Origin: Pseudomonadota bacterium
GTDB lineage: Bacteria; Desulfobacterota; Desulfobulbia; Desulfobulbales; Desulfobulbaceae
Direction: 5' to 3'
NCBI GenBank assembly: GCA_009778235.1
Contig: WRKE01000207.1
Coordinates: 1-6,712, forward strand
Length of the DNA stretch: 6,712 nucleotides
Positions 6,401 to 6,712 of this stretch are shown piece by piece. A program made the translations under genes and the position numbers. How positions within the stretch are numbered: position 1 is the first letter of the stretch; each line of letters starts with the position of its first letter. The notes beneath the pieces are model-generated. The model was given only the letters and a program-made list of their open reading frames with translations, had not been told where the DNA came from and did no database searches.

Positions 6401-6432
6401 GCCTGGCGCGGCGGGCAAGTTTTTTTGTTTTT
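6401..6432 (+). terminator. Possible intrinsic terminator between nusB and ftsK
   Basis: GCCTG (6401-6405) pairs with CGGGC (6412-6416), including one G-U, around a 6-base loop. It is followed by AAG, then seven T (6420-6426), a G and five more T (6428-6432). The short stem is a weak point, but the long T-tract is the best terminator-like signal in the window and fits the end of the rib-nusB transcript. An 8-base direct repeat, GGCGGGCA (6410-6417 and 6433-6440), flanks the T-tract. Confidence 0.4.
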
Positions 6433-6493
6433 GGCGGGCAGCAGGGGAAACGCGGTCGGGTTCGGCCGGATGGGATGGCAGAGATCGGCGATC

Positions 6494-6712
6494 ATGGGAC
6501 AACAGGACAGGCAAAAGGGCGGGGCAAGGCGGCAAGAGGTGCTGACGTTGCTGCTTTTGTTTGTGATCCTGTTTTTTCTCCTTGCCCTTGCCAGCTACCT
6601 CGCTCCACTCCTCGGTCCTGAGCCGGCCCGACAAGTGCCTGAGGGCAACTGGTGCGGCGCCATCGGTTTCTATTCGGCCCACTACCTTTTCTCCTTCCTC
6701 GGGTTGATCGGT
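6494..6712 (+). CDS. ftsK: FtsK-like DNA translocase, N-terminal part (cut by window edge)
   Basis: Only the first 73 codons are present. FtsK/SpoIIIE proteins anchor at the division septum by four membrane helices and pump DNA with a C-terminal ATPase to resolve chromosome dimers. Here a short basic cytoplasmic start (residues 1-15, KGGARRQ) leads into a clear membrane helix at about 17-36 (LTLLLLFVILFFLLALASYL). A periplasmic loop and NWCGAIGFYSAHYLFSFLG (52-70) then begin the second helix; this spacing and the NW-G-xGxY pattern match the FtsK 4TM domain. The ATPase and gamma domains would lie beyond the edge, so the identity rests on the N-terminus alone. ATG 6494 has no strong ribosome binding site; an in-frame ATG at 6470 is the alternative and would add eight residues. 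A terminator-like signal upstream suggests separate transcription from nusB. Confidence 0.8.
   Translation, partial: MGQQDRQKGGARRQEVLTLLLLFVILFFLLALASYLAPLLGPEPARQVPEGNWCGAIGFYSAHYLFSFLGLIG

Noticed and set aside
6410..6440. GGCGGGCA direct repeat as a mobile-element target duplication
   Set aside because: Only 23 bases separate the start points, the space between is a T-tract, and no transposase or inverted ends are present.

Overview
This window is a compact, all-forward-strand stretch of bacterial chromosome. It is GC-rich by eye and carries eight genes plus the start of a ninth. The products point to a Desulfobacterota-type (formerly Deltaproteobacteria) organism, possibly a sulfate reducer related to Desulfobulbales. 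The evidence is a fused RibBA, a zinc-finger/HEAT-like protein that resembles what I recall as the DVU0298 family, and the ribE-ribBA-ribH-nusB order. This placement is an inference from gene content, not a measured phylogeny.

Layout: (1) 3-839, the 3' part of ribF (riboflavin kinase/FAD synthetase), whose start lies off the left edge. (2) A 113-base AT-richer gap with a candidate promoter. (3) 953-3340, three closely packed genes for helical-repeat proteins: a five-repeat TPR protein, a protein with an N-terminal Cys cluster and HEAT-like C-terminal region, and a second TPR protein with longer repeats. They are separated by 5 bases and then overlap by 11 bases. (4) 3341-5818, ribE, ribBA and ribH, the late riboflavin genes; ribE starts on the base after the preceding stop codon. 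(5) 5887-6309, nusB. (6) A 184-base gap with a strong stem-loop and a terminator-like hairpin plus T-tract. (7) From 6494 to the right edge, the first 73 codons of an FtsK-like DNA translocase.

How the genes work together: RibBA makes both precursors of the lumazine pathway, the 4-carbon unit from ribulose 5-phosphate and the pyrimidine from GTP. RibH condenses the 4-carbon unit with the pyrimidine, RibE dismutates the lumazine to riboflavin, and RibF converts riboflavin to FMN and FAD. The deaminase/reductase RibD is not in the window, and I see no FMN riboswitch. The helical-repeat genes sit where ribD might be expected and are tightly joined to ribE, so they are probably co-transcribed with it; their function is unknown to me.

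I did not find a mobile element, CRISPR array, phage gene, toxin-antitoxin pair or RNA gene. The points most worth a second look are the three-gene solenoid module, a Gln in RibBA where E. coli RibB has a metal-binding His, a TGATCAT motif at three consecutive rib gene ends, and the structured nusB-ftsK gap. None of them by itself shows a new system.
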